In this document: positions 46,177 to 59,372 of the stretch, one piece after another | Position numbering within the stretch: the first letter of the stretch is position 1 | Layout: each line of letters opens with the position of its first letter | Origin: Arsukibacterium tuosuense | GTDB lineage: Bacteria; Pseudomonadota; Gammaproteobacteria; Steroidobacterales; GCA-2729495 | NCBI GenBank assembly: GCA_945872065.1 | Contig: CAMBYH010000004.1 | Location: 29,079-93,078 of the forward strand | Direction of reading: 5' to 3' | DNA length: 64,000 bases | Program-made: the position numbers and the translations under genes | The notes under the pieces: generated by a model | Told to the model about the DNA's origin: nothing | The model's database searches: none | What the model saw: only the letters and a program-made list of their open reading frames with translations

Positions 46177-47315
46177 GTCGCGCCCTTTTTGTAGGGCACG
46201 TGGTCCCGGACGGAATCGATGTACTCATCGATATGGCCGCGCTCACGGTCCAGATACTGGTCGATGGCTGCCGCGAACTGGGGGTGCGAAAGCCAGTGCG
46301 CTGACCAGGTTTCGGTCGGCACAAACCCGCGACTGATCTTGTGCTCGCCCTGGGTGCCCGGCTCGAAGGACTGAAGGCCCTGCTCGATGCAGTACTCGAT
46401 ACCCTGGTAGTAGCAGGTCTCGAAGTGCAGGCTGTGATACTCACCCTCGCTGCCCCAGTAGCGCCCATAGAGAGTGTCTGCGCTCCGAAAGCAGAGGGCT
46501 GTCGCCACGGGTATGCCACTCCGCATCGCCACGATGGCCAGTACGTTATCCGGAAGCAGGGCGCTGATCCTCGTGAAGAAGGCTTCATTGAGGTAGGGCT
46601 CGCGGCCGCGTCGCCAGAATGAACTCGCATAGAGGGGCATCAGTTGCTGCCACAACCCGGCATCGATCTGAGCACCGCTAAGGTGAAGAAAGCTGATTCC
46701 CGCCTCGGCTACCCGCCGGCGCTCACGCTTGGCCTTCTTGCGTTTTTCCGCAGTGAACTCGCCGAGGAAGGCATCGAAGTCCGCATACCCCCGGTTGCGC
46801 CAGTGGAACTGGCAGTCCTTTCGCGACAGAAATCCGGCCGTCGCCAGGAGGCCAGTTTCGGCGGTGGTGGGAAAAAGCACATGCACCGACGATGCCCCGA
46901 TTTTCCGGGCCAGCTCGGTTGATCCTGCCAGCAGGGCCGCGGCGACGAGAGCCGGTTCCTGGCCTGCTCCGGTCAGAAATCGGGGGCTCGTGGCTGGTGT
47001 AAACGGAACCGCTGAGACGAGTTTCGGAAAGTAGTGGAGTCCCGCGCGCCTGTAGGCGTCTGCCCAGGCCCAGTCGAAGACGAACTCGCCATGAGAACTG
47101 GTCTTGCGATAGAGCGGCATGGCGCCCAACAGCTGCCCTGCGTCGTCCCGCAGCAGCAGATGGCAGGGGTACCAGCCGGTATTGCCCCCGACACAGCCCG
47201 TTTCTTCGAGGGCAAGCAGGAACTCGTGGCGGAGAAAGGGGTACTCGCAGCCTGACAGCCTGTTCCAGTCGTCGGGGGCAACCGCCGCCAGGGACTGCGC
47301 AACTTCAATTAACAA
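46173..47315 (-). CDS. GNAT-fold COG3146/DUF482 family protein
   Basis: 380-residue protein of the DUF482 group, predicted acyltransferases with tandem GNAT folds related to peptidoglycan-recognition/FemX-like proteins. Recognisable blocks are CEYPFLRHEFLLALEETG, FDWAWADAYRRAG..YFPKLVSAVPFTPATSPRFL, EKRKKAKRERRRV and GTQGEHKISRGF. Start is TTG at 47315 with no better ATG. It sits between trxB and aat, where relatives such as Pseudomonas encode the arginyl-transferase Ate. Sequence motifs do not match Ate (no N-terminal CPYL zinc-type start), so it is not a divergent ate gene. Substrate unknown. Confidence 0.82.
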   Translation of the reverse strand: MLIEVAQSLAAVAPDDWNRLSGCEYPFLRHEFLLALEETGCVGGNTGWYPCHLLLRDDAGQLLGAMPLYRKTSSHGEFVFDWAWADAYRRAGLHYFPKLVSAVPFTPATSPRFLTGAGQEPALVAAALLAGSTELARKIGASSVHVLFPTTAETGLLATAGFLSRKDCQFHWRNRGYADFDAFLGEFTAEKRKKAKRERRRVAEAGISFLHLSGAQIDAGLWQQLMPLYASSFWRRGREPYLNEAFFTRISALLPDNVLAIVAMRSGIPVATALCFRSADTLYGRYWGSEGEYHSLHFETCYYQGIEYCIEQGLQSFEPGTQGEHKISRGFVPTETWSAHWLSHPQFAAAIDQYLDRERGHIDEYIDSVRDHVPYKKGAT

Positions 47316-47336
47316 GGGAGCGGATCGTCTGGCCCA

Positions 47337-48305
<969 letters not shown>

Positions 48306-48323
48306 TTAGGCGATGGCCGACGC

Positions 48324-48351
48324 TTGCGTCCAAACCATGTACTGCTATGAT
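48324..48351 (+). promoter_or_regulatory. Sigma-70 promoter candidate for ftsK
   Basis: TTGCGT (48324-48329), 16-base spacer, TATGAT (48346-48351), about 70 bases before the ftsK GTG. It lies in the 124-base trxB-ftsK gap. Confidence 0.55.
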
Positions 48352-48420
48352 TCAAGTCGTTATCTGCTTGACGGGCAGGCAGTTAACCAGCGTTGTTGCT
48401 GCGTCTTCTCAGGGAATAGA

Positions 48421-50736
48421 GTGGCCAGAGCGATAGGAATTGAAAGTCGCGGCCTAGCCGCGCCGCTCACCCATGCCGTGCGCGAAGCGGCCCTGTGGGT
48501 GCTGGGGGCGATCTCCCTGATCATGCTGGTCGCCCTGCTGACCTACAGTCCGCAGGATCCCGGCTTCAGTCACACCGGCAACGGCACCCCTCTGCACAAC
48601 CTGATCGGTGGCATCGGCGCCTGGTATGCCGACGTGGCCTTCAGTCTGTTCGGCGGTCCCGCGTTGCTCTTTCCAGCCATGACGCTCCTGGTTGGCTGGA
48701 TCTTCTTCACCGCACGCACGAGTCCCGCCCCGGTCGACAGGCAGGTTCTCGTCACCCGGCTGTCGGGTTTCGCCCTGACTCTGGCTACCAGCTGCGCCCT
48801 GGCAACGCTGCATTTTGCCCCCCATGGCCTCCCGCAGACCGCCGGTGGCGCGTTTGGCGAACTTCTGGGCAATGGTCTCGCCGGTGGCCTAGGGCTGCTG
48901 GGCGCAACCCTGCTTCTCCTGGCGTCCTGGCTCGCTGGCGTCTCCCTGTTCACGGGTCTCTCCTGGCTGGCCGTCATGGACAGGGTTGGTCACTACGTCC
49001 TCGATGGCGCGGACCGGGCCCGTACCCTGTTCTCCGAGTTCCAGTCCCGCATGGCAGGTCGGCGCGTCCAGGAAGAGCGGCAAGAAGTCGTCCGCAAGGA
49101 GCGCAAGAAAGTCGAGAAGAAGGCGCCACCCCAGATCTACCCCGTCCTGGCCGCGCCCGAGCCCAGCCAGCGGGTCGAGAAGGAGCGGCAGGTCCAGTTG
49201 TTCAAGGGCCCCGTTCTCCCCGGTGAGTTGCCGCCTCTGTCGCTGCTGGACGATCCGCCGGAACGCCCTCCCGGATACTCCAAGGAATCCCTGGAAGCCA
49301 TATCCCGCCTCGTCGAGCTCAAGTTGCGGGATTTCGGCGTCGAGGTTGAAGTGGTAGCGGTGCAGCCGGGTCCGATCGTTACCCGCTTTGAACTGGCGCC
49401 GGCGCCGGGCGTCAAAGTGAGTCAGATCAGCAATCTTTCGAAGGATCTTGCCCGCTCGCTGTCTGCCATCAGTGTGCGGGTCGTTGAAGTGATTCCGGGC
49501 AAGCCTACCGTGGGTCTCGAGATTCCAAACGAAACCCGGGAGATGGTGACCCTCGGGGAGATTCTTCGCTCCAATGCCTATGAGGAAATGCCCTCACCGC
49601 TGACGCTGGCCCTGGGCAAGGACATCGGCGGCAAGTCCGTAGTGGCGGATCTCCAGCGCATGCCGCATCTCATGATTGCCGGCACTACTGGTTCCGGCAA
49701 GTCGGTTGGCATCAACGCAATGGTTCTCAGCCTGCTGTTCAAGGCCACCGCTGAAGACGTGCGGATGATCATGATCGATCCGAAGATGCTGGAGTTATCG
49801 GTCTATGAGGGCATCCCGCACCTCCTTGCACCCGTCGTGACCGACATGAAGGAGTCAGCCAACGCGTTGCGGTGGTGCGTAGCGGAAATGGAGCGTCGTT
49901 ATCGCCTCATGGCCGCGCTGGGCGTCCGTAATCTCAGTGGCTTCAATCGCAAGGTCAAGATTGCCCTCGACAAGGGCGAGCCCATTCCCGATCCGCTGGT
50001 CGGTACGGAGTACGCACCCAAGCCCCGGGTGGACGGCTCCGTGCCCACTCTGACGACGTTGCCGCATATCGTGGTGGTCATCGATGAGCTGGCTGACATG
50101 ATGATGATCGTCGGCAAGAAGGTCGAGGAGCTGATCACCCGGCTCGCGCAGAAGGCGAGGGCCTCGGGCATCCACCTGGTCATTGCTACCCAGCGTCCTT
50201 CCGTGGACGTCATCACCGGGCTGATCAAGGCCAATATTCCCACTCGCATTGCGTTTCAGGTATCCGCCAAGGTCGACTCCCGCACGATTCTTGACCAGAG
50301 TGGCGCTGAAAGCCTGCTGGGTCATGGCGACATGCTGTTTCTGCCCCCGGGAACCAGCATGCCACTGCGCGTCCACGGTGCGTTCGTCTCCGACCAGGAG
50401 GTGCATCGGGTTGTGGCGCATCTCAAGGGGAGCGGCCCGCCTGTGTATCTTGATGAGATCACTGAGGGCCCCGCACTGGGCTTTCCGGGGATGCCCGGGG
50501 AGACACCCCAGGCCGGCGAGGGTGATGGTGAGGAGGACGCCCTCTACGACCAGGCGGTCAAGATCGTCTGCGAAACCCGGCGCGCCTCCGTGTCCGGCAT
50601 CCAGCGGCGCCTGAAGATCGGCTACAACCGGGCCGCCCGGCTTGTCGAGAGCATGGAAGCTGCGGGGCTGGTGGGCCAACTCCAGTCCAATGGCTTCCGG
50701 GAAGTCCTCGCACCGCCGCCACCTGAAAACGACTGA
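48421..50736 (+). CDS. ftsK: DNA translocase FtsK
   Basis: Divisome-anchored DNA pump that clears chromosome ends from the septum and activates XerCD. With GTG at 48421 it is 771 residues: N-terminal TM region of four helices (to about 175), a short basic linker ([12 protein letters not shown]), then the RecA-like motor with Walker [11 protein letters not shown] at about 421-430 and a gamma DNA-reading domain ([27 protein letters not shown]). The linker is much shorter than in E. coli (1329 aa) and like Pseudomonas. AGGGA precedes the GTG by five bases. Confidence 0.95.
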   Translation: MARAIGIESRGLAAPLTHAVREAALWVLGAISLIMLVALLTYSPQDPGFSHTGNGTPLHNLIGGIGAWYADVAFSLFGGPALLFPAMTLLVGWIFFTARTSPAPVDRQVLVTRLSGFALTLATSCALATLHFAPHGLPQTAGGAFGELLGNGLAGGLGLLGATLLLLASWLAGVSLFTGLSWLAVMDRVGHYVLDGADRARTLFSEFQSRMAGRRVQEERQEVVRKERKKVEKKAPPQIYPVLAAPEPSQRVEKERQVQLFKGPVLPGELPPLSLLDDPPERPPGYSKESLEAISRLVELKLRDFGVEVEVVAVQPGPIVTRFELAPAPGVKVSQISNLSKDLARSLSAISVRVVEVIPGKPTVGLEIPNETREMVTLGEILRSNAYEEMPSPLTLALGKDIGGKSVVADLQRMPHLMIAGTTGSGKSVGINAMVLSLLFKATAEDVRMIMIDPKMLELSVYEGIPHLLAPVVTDMKESANALRWCVAEMERRYRLMAALGVRNLSGFNRKVKIALDKGEPIPDPLVGTEYAPKPRVDGSVPTLTTLPHIVVVIDELADMMMIVGKKVEELITRLAQKARASGIHLVIATQRPSVDVITGLIKANIPTRIAFQVSAKVDSRTILDQSGAESLLGHGDMLFLPPGTSMPLRVHGAFVSDQEVHRVVAHLKGSGPPVYLDEITEGPALGFPGMPGETPQAGEGDGEEDALYDQAVKIVCETRRASVSGIQRRLKIGYNRAARLVESMEAAGLVGQLQSNGFREVLAPPPPEND

Positions 50737-50758
50737 GTCCGTTCCCGTTTCCCAGTTC

Positions 50759-51397
50759 ATGGCTCGTTTGTTACGCCCACTGGTCGTGCTTCTCGCGCTG
50801 ACCGCTACCGCGGCCTCAGCGGCGGGTCCCGAAACCGGTGTGGTTCGGCTCCGGGCTTTCCTGGCCAATGTGCAGGTGGTGGAAGCCCGGTTTCGCCAGC
50901 AGGTCATCGACTCCCGGCAGCAGGTGCTTGAAGACGCGTCAGGCTCCGTCGTGATGCAGAGGCCTGGCCGGTTCCGCTGGAACTACGAGAAGCCCTTCGA
51001 ACGGGTAATTGTCGCGGACGGGGAGAGGGTCTGGCTTTACGAGGCCGATCTGGACCAGGTCACCATCCGCCGGCTTACCGCCGGCATTGGGGATACTCCC
51101 GCTGCGCTTCTGACGGGCAAGGAATCAGTCCTCGAGCGCTTCACGGTGGAAAAGTCCTGGATGGAAGAGGGCCTCGCGCTGGTGCGACTTGTGCCCCGGT
51201 CTGCTGAAGCGGACTTCGCCGGGGTCACGCTGGGCTTTGACGGTGCCGAACTGCGGCGGCTTGTCCTCGACGACCGCCTGGGTCAGCAGACACGCATTGA
51301 TCTCACGGAAGTCCGCACGAATCCGCGCGTGTCCCCGGAGGCGTTCCGCTTCCAGACACCCGCCGGGGCTGACGTGATCGACGACAGCGAGCTCTGA
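50759..51397 (+). CDS. lolA: Periplasmic lipoprotein carrier LolA
   Basis: Periplasmic chaperone that takes lipoproteins from LolCDE to LolB. The 212-residue precursor has a signal peptide cleaved near ASA|AGP and the family beta-sandwich, with VVEARFRQQVID, GSVVMQRPGRFRWNYEKPFERVIVADGERVWLYE and TPAALLTG. It starts 22 bases after ftsK and is part of an ftsK-lolA-(VanZ)-rarA-serS row, as in Pseudomonas. The lolCDE genes are 40 kb away in this window; lolB is not seen. Confidence 0.95.
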   Translation: MARLLRPLVVLLALTATAASAAGPETGVVRLRAFLANVQVVEARFRQQVIDSRQQVLEDASGSVVMQRPGRFRWNYEKPFERVIVADGERVWLYEADLDQVTIRRLTAGIGDTPAALLTGKESVLERFTVEKSWMEEGLALVRLVPRSAEADFAGVTLGFDGAELRRLVLDDRLGQQTRIDLTEVRTNPRVSPEAFRFQTPAGADVIDDSEL

Positions 51398-51404
51398 GTT
51401 CGGG

Positions 51405-51791
51405 ATGCAACCGTTGCGCTATGGCCGGGCGTGGCTGTTTGCCGGAGCAGTCCTTCTGGTTTTTGGCCTTCTGTCAGCGCTGTCCCCGGTCCAGTCCCTG
51501 GTACCCGTGAGCATGAATGACAAGGTTTTGCATGCCTTGGGTTTCATGTTCTTCATGCTCTGGTTTGGCGGTGTCTTCCAGCTTCGATGCGCACCGTTCC
51601 TGGTTGGGGGTCTGGCGTTCTACGGCATTCTCATTGAAGTGCTGCAGAGCTTCACCCCGACGCGCCAGGCTGAGTTCCTTGACCTCGTCGCAGACCTCGC
51701 CGGCATTCTGCTGGGCTGGGCCCTTAGTGCCGCCGGCTTCTCCCGCTGGTGTGCAACACTGGAGTCATGGCTCGTCCCCCAAAAGCCCTGA
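51405..51791 (+). CDS. VanZ-like family membrane protein
   Basis: 128 residues with three or four TM segments. The VanZ-like hallmarks are DKVLHALGFMFFMLWFGG, then FYGILIEVLQSFTPTRQAEFLDLVADLAGILLGW, with an acidic Asp in a helix near the end. Family members are small integral membrane proteins of mostly unknown role; the glycopeptide link of VanZ should not be carried over. It starts 7 bases after lolA and its 3' end overlaps rarA by 25 bases. Confidence 0.85.
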   Translation: MQPLRYGRAWLFAGAVLLVFGLLSALSPVQSLVPVSMNDKVLHALGFMFFMLWFGGVFQLRCAPFLVGGLAFYGILIEVLQSFTPTRQAEFLDLVADLAGILLGWALSAAGFSRWCATLESWLVPQKP

Positions 51792-53119
51792 GTGAGCAGC
51801 CACCTGACGCGGTAGCAGCGCAGCCCACCTGGCGCCCGCTGGCGGACCGCATGCGCCCAGTGACTCTCAGTGAGGTTGCTGGCCAGGGACATCTTCTGGC
51901 TTCCGGCCAGCCGCTGTTCCGGCTGCTGAAGGGTGAGTTGCATTCGGCCATTCTCTGGGGCCCGCCGGGATCCGGGAAGACGACGCTGGCGCGGCTCCTC
52001 GCCACTACGGTTGGGGCACACTTCGTGGCCCTCTCGGCAGTCCTGGCCGGGGTCAAGGAAGTGCGGGAAGCAGTGGCCTATGCCCAGGCGCATCCGGAGC
52101 AGCCGACGCTCTTGTTCCTGGACGAGGTCCACCGCTTCAACAAGGCCCAGCAGGACGCGTTTCTGCCCTACGTTGAGGACGGAACGCTGATCTTTGTGGG
52201 TGCGACCACGGAGAATCCGGCCTTCGCGCTGAACAACGCGCTGCTGTCCAGGGCGCGGGTGTACGTACTGAAGTCCCTGTCAGATTCTGATCTGGTGGCT
52301 ATTCTGGCGGCTGCCCTCGCGGATCCGGTGCGGGGCCTGGGTGCCCGGCCGATCTCGGCCAGCGCTGCGGAACTGCGGGACCTTGCCCGAGGCGCCGACG
52401 GCGATGCGCGGCGGGCACTCAACCTGCTCGAGGTTGCCGCAGGACTGGTGGGCGACGACGCTACCCTGACTCCCGCCATTGTTGCCACCGTGCTTACGGG
52501 GAGTTATCGCCGCTTCGACCGCCAGGGCGATGTGTTCTACGAGCAGATCTCCGCCCTCCACAAGTCGGTGCGTGGCTCAGATCCCGACGCCGCCCTGTAC
52601 TGGCTCGCGCGCATGCTGGATGGGGGCTGCGACCCGGCCTACGTGGCCCGGCGGATCGTCCGCATGGCCTCGGAGGATATCGGCAATGCGGATCCCCGCG
52701 CACTGACCCTCGCCCTGGAAGCCTGGCAGGCATGGGAGCGCCTGGGTACGCCGGAGGGAGAACTGGCGCTGGCCCAGGCCGTCGTGTTCATGGCCTGCGC
52801 GGCCAAGAGCAATGCGACCTACCGGGCCTGGCAGGCCGCCCAGGCCGACGTACAGGCCCATGGCACTCTGCCTGTTCCGGCGCCCCTGCGACCCGCCTCC
52901 ACGGGCCTGGCACGCAGCCTCGGGCATGGTGCGGGCTATCGCTACGCTCACGACGAGCCCGATGCCTTCGCGGCGGGGGCCAGCTACTTTCCCGATGAAC
53001 TGGGGCAGCGGACGTACTACGAGCCGGTACCCCGGGGCCTTGAACAGCGGATTACGGACAAGCTTGCCGACTTCCGGGCCCGCAACCGGGCTGCCCGACA
53101 GGCGAAGCCGCCGGTGTAA
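51767..53119 (+). CDS. rarA: Replication-associated recombination protein RarA (MgsA)
   Basis: AAA+ clamp-loader-like ATPase that acts at stalled forks and ssDNA gaps. 450 residues: Walker A GPPGSGKTT, Walker B LLFLDEVHRFNKAQQDAFLP, sensor ATTENPAFALN and a C-terminal tetramerisation helix bundle with DGGCDPAYVARRIVRMASEDIGNADPRAL. ATG 51767, which has GGAG before it, lies inside the VanZ-like gene; the next upstream in-frame ATG (51749) would only add a few residues. It lies upstream of serS, a common order. Confidence 0.95.
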   Translation: MARPPKALSEQPPDAVAAQPTWRPLADRMRPVTLSEVAGQGHLLASGQPLFRLLKGELHSAILWGPPGSGKTTLARLLATTVGAHFVALSAVLAGVKEVREAVAYAQAHPEQPTLLFLDEVHRFNKAQQDAFLPYVEDGTLIFVGATTENPAFALNNALLSRARVYVLKSLSDSDLVAILAAALADPVRGLGARPISASAAELRDLARGADGDARRALNLLEVAAGLVGDDATLTPAIVATVLTGSYRRFDRQGDVFYEQISALHKSVRGSDPDAALYWLARMLDGGCDPAYVARRIVRMASEDIGNADPRALTLALEAWQAWERLGTPEGELALAQAVVFMACAAKSNATYRAWQAAQADVQAHGTLPVPAPLRPASTGLARSLGHGAGYRYAHDEPDAFAAGASYFPDELGQRTYYEPVPRGLEQRITDKLADFRARNRAARQAKPPV

Positions 53120-56628
<3,509 letters not shown>

Positions 56629-56655
56629 ATCCTTGCCGCGACAGCCGCTCTCGCA

Positions 56656-57465
56656 CTACTCCGGCGGGATCTCGACAATCGGGTCAGTCTGACCAGTGAT
56701 CATCGCCCGGACGTACTCAGGGGAGGGCAGATGGCAGTAGACGCTGCCCTTCTTGTCGGCGCCGACGGAGGTACTGGGTTCCAGGCGGTCCACCCGGATG
56801 GTCAGTCCCCGGAGTCGGAGCTTGCCGGCTGCGGTGAGAACCGCGACCTTCGGCAGGTAGGGCAGGGGGTACAACCAGGCCGGGCCCGCCAGGGAGTTAA
56901 CGTCATCCTGGTACAGGATTTCACTCTGGGGCCACCGGAGCGTGCGCTGTTCAATCGCCGTCAGCGAGGCATAAACCTCGGCTACCGTCTGCTGGTTTAC
57001 TTCCTTGCAGGTCTTCTGCGCACCCGCCGGCGTCAGGCCGTAGGCGGCGTAGTGGTGATTGATGGCCTCCGCGTTCTTCATCTTGCAGGAGATGACAATG
57101 GGGTACTCCCAGCCCGTGGCGCCCAGTTCCCGCTGAGAGACGTACTGCTGGGTGGTGACTGGGATGATGTTGCCCGTGGGGTAGAGCAGGAGAGTGCCAC
57201 CGTAGGAGCCCAGATTGGTGCCCTCATAGGGTGCCGAAGAAGAATTGGCGAAGGCCGTGAAATCCGTGTGAACGACGTTATTGGAGTCGAAGTTGATGCT
57301 GGAGATGATTTGCTGGGCCTTGGAGCAGAAGCGATCCGTGGCGCCTACCGAGTAGAGCAAGGAGCGGGCGGTGACCGCGGCCTCACCAGTTGCCGGCGCG
57401 AGTGCGGCACCCATGGCGAGTGTGACGCAAGCTGCTGATACCAATGACTTGTAGATTCGTGGCAT
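56656..57465 (-). CDS. Secreted four-cysteine protein of unknown family
   Basis: 269 residues with a clear signal peptide (hydrophobic segment, cleavage near GEA|AVT). I do not recognise a domain. The mature part has exactly four Cys (RFCSK, SCKMKN, TCKEVN, YCHLPS), room for two disulfides, plus a repeated aromatic/Pro pattern (WLYPLPYLPKV) and a Lys/Arg-rich stretch near the end. It has its own promoter and is convergent with the peptidase gene. No neighbour suggests a function. It may be a periplasmic or outer-membrane-associated accessory protein. Confidence 0.75.
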   Translation of the reverse strand: MPRIYKSLVSAACVTLAMGAALAPATGEAAVTARSLLYSVGATDRFCSKAQQIISSINFDSNNVVHTDFTAFANSSSAPYEGTNLGSYGGTLLLYPTGNIIPVTTQQYVSQRELGATGWEYPIVISCKMKNAEAINHHYAAYGLTPAGAQKTCKEVNQQTVAEVYASLTAIEQRTLRWPQSEILYQDDVNSLAGPAWLYPLPYLPKVAVLTAAGKLRLRGLTIRVDRLEPSTSVGADKKGSVYCHLPSPEYVRAMITGQTDPIVEIPPE

Positions 57466-57516
57466 TTGGAGGATCCCCAGTGACCGACGGGCGGGTTGAG
57501 CCCCACACTGGTTCCG

Positions 57517-57546
57517 ATGCTAGGTGAGCGGTTTGGACCGTGTCAA
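57517..57546 (-). promoter_or_regulatory. Sigma-70 promoter of the four-cysteine secreted protein
   Basis: On the minus strand TTGACA (57546-57541), 18-base spacer, TAGCAT (57522-57517), about 50 bases before the ATG at 57465. The -35 box is a perfect consensus. Confidence 0.7.
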
Positions 57547-57602
57547 TGCGTAGCGGCTGCGCCGGCGCTGCGGCCCGCAGGGGCGCGCTTATGACAAAAC
57601 GG

Positions 57603-57632
57603 TTTACATCCCCGGACGACGACGACTAGGAT
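57603..57632 (+). promoter_or_regulatory. Sigma-70 promoter candidate for the PEP-CTERM-like gene
   Basis: TTTACA (57603-57608), 18-base spacer, TAGGAT (57627-57632), about 58 bases before the GTG at 57691. It is divergent from and close to the promoter of the neighbouring secreted protein, so the two may share a regulatory region. Confidence 0.5.
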
Positions 57633-57690
57633 TACCTCTAACCCCAGCGGTCGAACAAAAAGCGGGGGTGCCTTTTAAAGAGGAATACTG

Positions 57691-58227
57691 GTGCGGAAAC
57701 TTGCTGGCGTGGTCCTGCTGCTCGGCTGGATCTCTTCTGTACAGGCCATCCCGATTCAGTGGACCCTGTCCGACGTCCTGTTTGACGACGGCGGTACCGC
57801 CACCGGTTCGTTTGTCTTTGATGCCGACACGGCGACTTACTCGAATATCTCCATTACCACCACCACTCCGGCTCTGCTGCCCCTGGCAACCTTTACGTCC
57901 CTCCTGGCCGGCTCGGCAACGGATGGCGCGTTCACGCCGGGCGCGGGCAACCAGACCGACCAGCGCTTCCTGCAGTTGCTCTACTTCCAGCTGCCCCTCA
58001 GCAATGCGGGCGGGACGCTGTATCTCATTAACCCCTTCTTTCCCAGCACCTCGTCCTTCGATGGCACCTGCCTGAACGCCAGCTGCAGCTCGGTGGACTA
58101 CGGGCGAATCATGGTGGATGGCGGCATCATCGGGTCGACGCCGGCCGTCATTCCCGTCCCGGCAGCTGCCTGGCTGTTTGCGTCGGCTCTGGCCAGTGCA
58201 GTCGCGTTGCGCCGGCGGAGAACCTAG
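57691..58227 (+). CDS. PEP-CTERM/VPxP-type sorted surface protein
   Basis: 178 residues: signal peptide (hydrophobic segment to VQA|IPIQ), a mature domain starting IQWTLSDVLFDDGGTATGSFVFDADTATYSNISI, a pattern common in PEP-CTERM domain proteins, then a C-terminal tripartite signal: VPVPAAAWLFASALASAVAL followed by RRRRT. This is the VPLPAAAWLF variant of the exosortase sorting tail. Exosortase should cut at the Pro-Ala region and anchor the chain to the cell surface. One Cys pair (TCLNASCSS). The GTG start has AAAGAGGA about 7 bases before it. A strong terminator follows. No exosortase is visible in the window. Confidence 0.85.
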   Translation: MRKLAGVVLLLGWISSVQAIPIQWTLSDVLFDDGGTATGSFVFDADTATYSNISITTTTPALLPLATFTSLLAGSATDGAFTPGAGNQTDQRFLQLLYFQLPLSNAGGTLYLINPFFPSTSSFDGTCLNASCSSVDYGRIMVDGGIIGSTPAVIPVPAAAWLFASALASAVALRRRRT

Positions 58228-58260
58228 CCAGTTTCTCGAGATCTTTAAATTGCCCAAAGA

Positions 58261-58287
58261 AAAGGCGCCCCGAGGGGCGCCTTTTTT
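58261..58287 (+). terminator. Rho-independent terminator after the PEP-CTERM-like gene
   Basis: aaaggcgcccc / ggggcgccttt pair around a 2-base loop (in practice a ggcgccc/gggcgcc stem with loop cgag), followed by six Ts. It ends 60 bases past the stop codon. Confidence 0.9.
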
Positions 58288-58293
58288 GTCTCG

Positions 58294-58319
58294 GTAGGAG
58301 CGCCTTTAGGCGCGATTCC
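58294..58319. repeat. REP-like palindromic element (GTAGGAGCGCC type)
   Basis: GTAGGAG followed by gcgcc-ttta-ggcgc and cgattcc. This form (GTAGGAGCG...CGCGATTCC) is the GTAG-type REP element found in many copies in pseudomonads and xanthomonads. Here it lies between two convergent genes, directly after a terminator, the usual place. Only one copy was noticed in the window. Confidence 0.75.
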
Positions 58320-58337
58320 ATTGTCGCTCACGTCAGC

Positions 58338-59033
58338 TCATTCGTCCCGCCCGATGCCAAGGATGGCCAGCAGGTTGACGAAGATATTGAAGAGACTCAC
58401 GTACAGGCTCACCGTCGCCAGAATGTAGTTGGTCTGGCCACCGTTGATGATGGCGCTGGTTTCGTAAAGGATGCAGCCCGCCATCAACAGGATCACCGCG
58501 GTGGAGATCACCATCTGGAACGCGGACAGGTCTACGAAGAGTCCCACGACAATCACCCCCAGCAGCCCGATCAGACCCACGGTCAGAAAGGTGCCCATGA
58601 AGCTCATGTCGCGGCGTGACTTGACGACGTAGGCGCTCAGGCCGGCAAACAGTGCGCCTGTGATGCCGAGGCTGGTCATCACCAGTTCACCACCGTTGGG
58701 CACCGACTGCAGGTAGGCACTGAGCATGGGCCCGAGGGTGAGACCCATGAAGCCGGTCAGGGCGAACACCGCCCCGATGCCCGCCGCCGAGTTCTTCAGC
58801 CGATAGGTCAGAAAGAGCAGGCCAAAGTAGCCGACCAGGGTCACGATTGGGCCCAGGTAGGGCATGCCCATCGCCATCGCAATCCCGGCCGTGGCCGCGC
58901 TGAACAGCAGGGTGGCCGACAGCAGCAGGTAGGTGTTGCGCAGCACCCCGTTTGTCGCCAGTTCTGAAGGGTGGTCTGCGGAGGTGCCAACCGGCGCTGC
59001 CGGGATGACACTTAAGTTGCGGTCTGCTGCCAT
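58338..59033 (-). CDS. Bax inhibitor-1 / YccA family membrane protein
   Basis: 231 residues, seven TM segments, BI-1-like. The N-terminus has a 20-residue soluble lead, then LRNTYLLLSATLLFSAATAGIAM; the C-terminus has the acidic calcium/pH-sensing motif ending in SLFNIFVNLLAILGIGRDE. E. coli YccA inhibits FtsH. AAGGGAG precedes the ATG. It is divergent from tRNA-Ser. Confidence 0.92.
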   Translation of the reverse strand: MAADRNLSVIPAAPVGTSADHPSELATNGVLRNTYLLLSATLLFSAATAGIAMAMGMPYLGPIVTLVGYFGLLFLTYRLKNSAAGIGAVFALTGFMGLTLGPMLSAYLQSVPNGGELVMTSLGITGALFAGLSAYVVKSRRDMSFMGTFLTVGLIGLLGVIVVGLFVDLSAFQMVISTAVILLMAGCILYETSAIINGGQTNYILATVSLYVSLFNIFVNLLAILGIGRDE

Positions 59034-59173
59034 GCACGTACTCCCTTGGTTTAGGTGTGGTCACGGTATCAGACCACTGCGCCGGGCCAAAGTTTCCTGT
59101 CCAGACCCGCTTCTGACGCTCCGCGGCGCTTGAATGTGGGTCCCCGGGTGGTGACAATTCGCCACTTCCATCG

Positions 59174-59261
59174 GAGAGGTGGCAGAGCGGTCGAATGCGG
59201 CGGTCTTGAAAACCGTTGAACCGCAAGGTTCCGGGGGTTCGAATCCCTCCCTCTCCGCCAA
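59174..59261 (+). tRNA. tRNA-Ser (anticodon UGA)
   Basis: 88 bases including an encoded CCA. Acceptor GGAGAGG pairs with CCTCTCC, then discriminator G and CCA. The anticodon loop is CTTGAAA (59206-59212), so anticodon TGA. The T-loop GGTTCGAATCC is canonical and the long variable arm of serine tRNAs is present. A terminator follows at 59293, and a P4-type integrase remnant 200 bases beyond suggests that its 3' end was an integration target. Confidence 0.97.
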
Positions 59262-59292
59262 ATGACCCTCTGACCGAGTCCGATAGAGTCCC

Positions 59293-59316
59293 AAAGCCCG
59301 CGTAATTGCGGGCTTT
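59293..59316 (+). terminator. Rho-independent terminator of tRNA-Ser
   Basis: Perfect 9-bp stem aaagcccgc / gcgggcttt with loop gtaatt, followed by a T-rich run (tttctttg). It lies 31 bases beyond the tRNA CCA. Confidence 0.85.
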
Positions 59317-59372
59317 TCTTTGCCTGATAGGTCTTGCCGGGTCTGAGAGAGTCTGGTTGAAACCGGGGGCAC

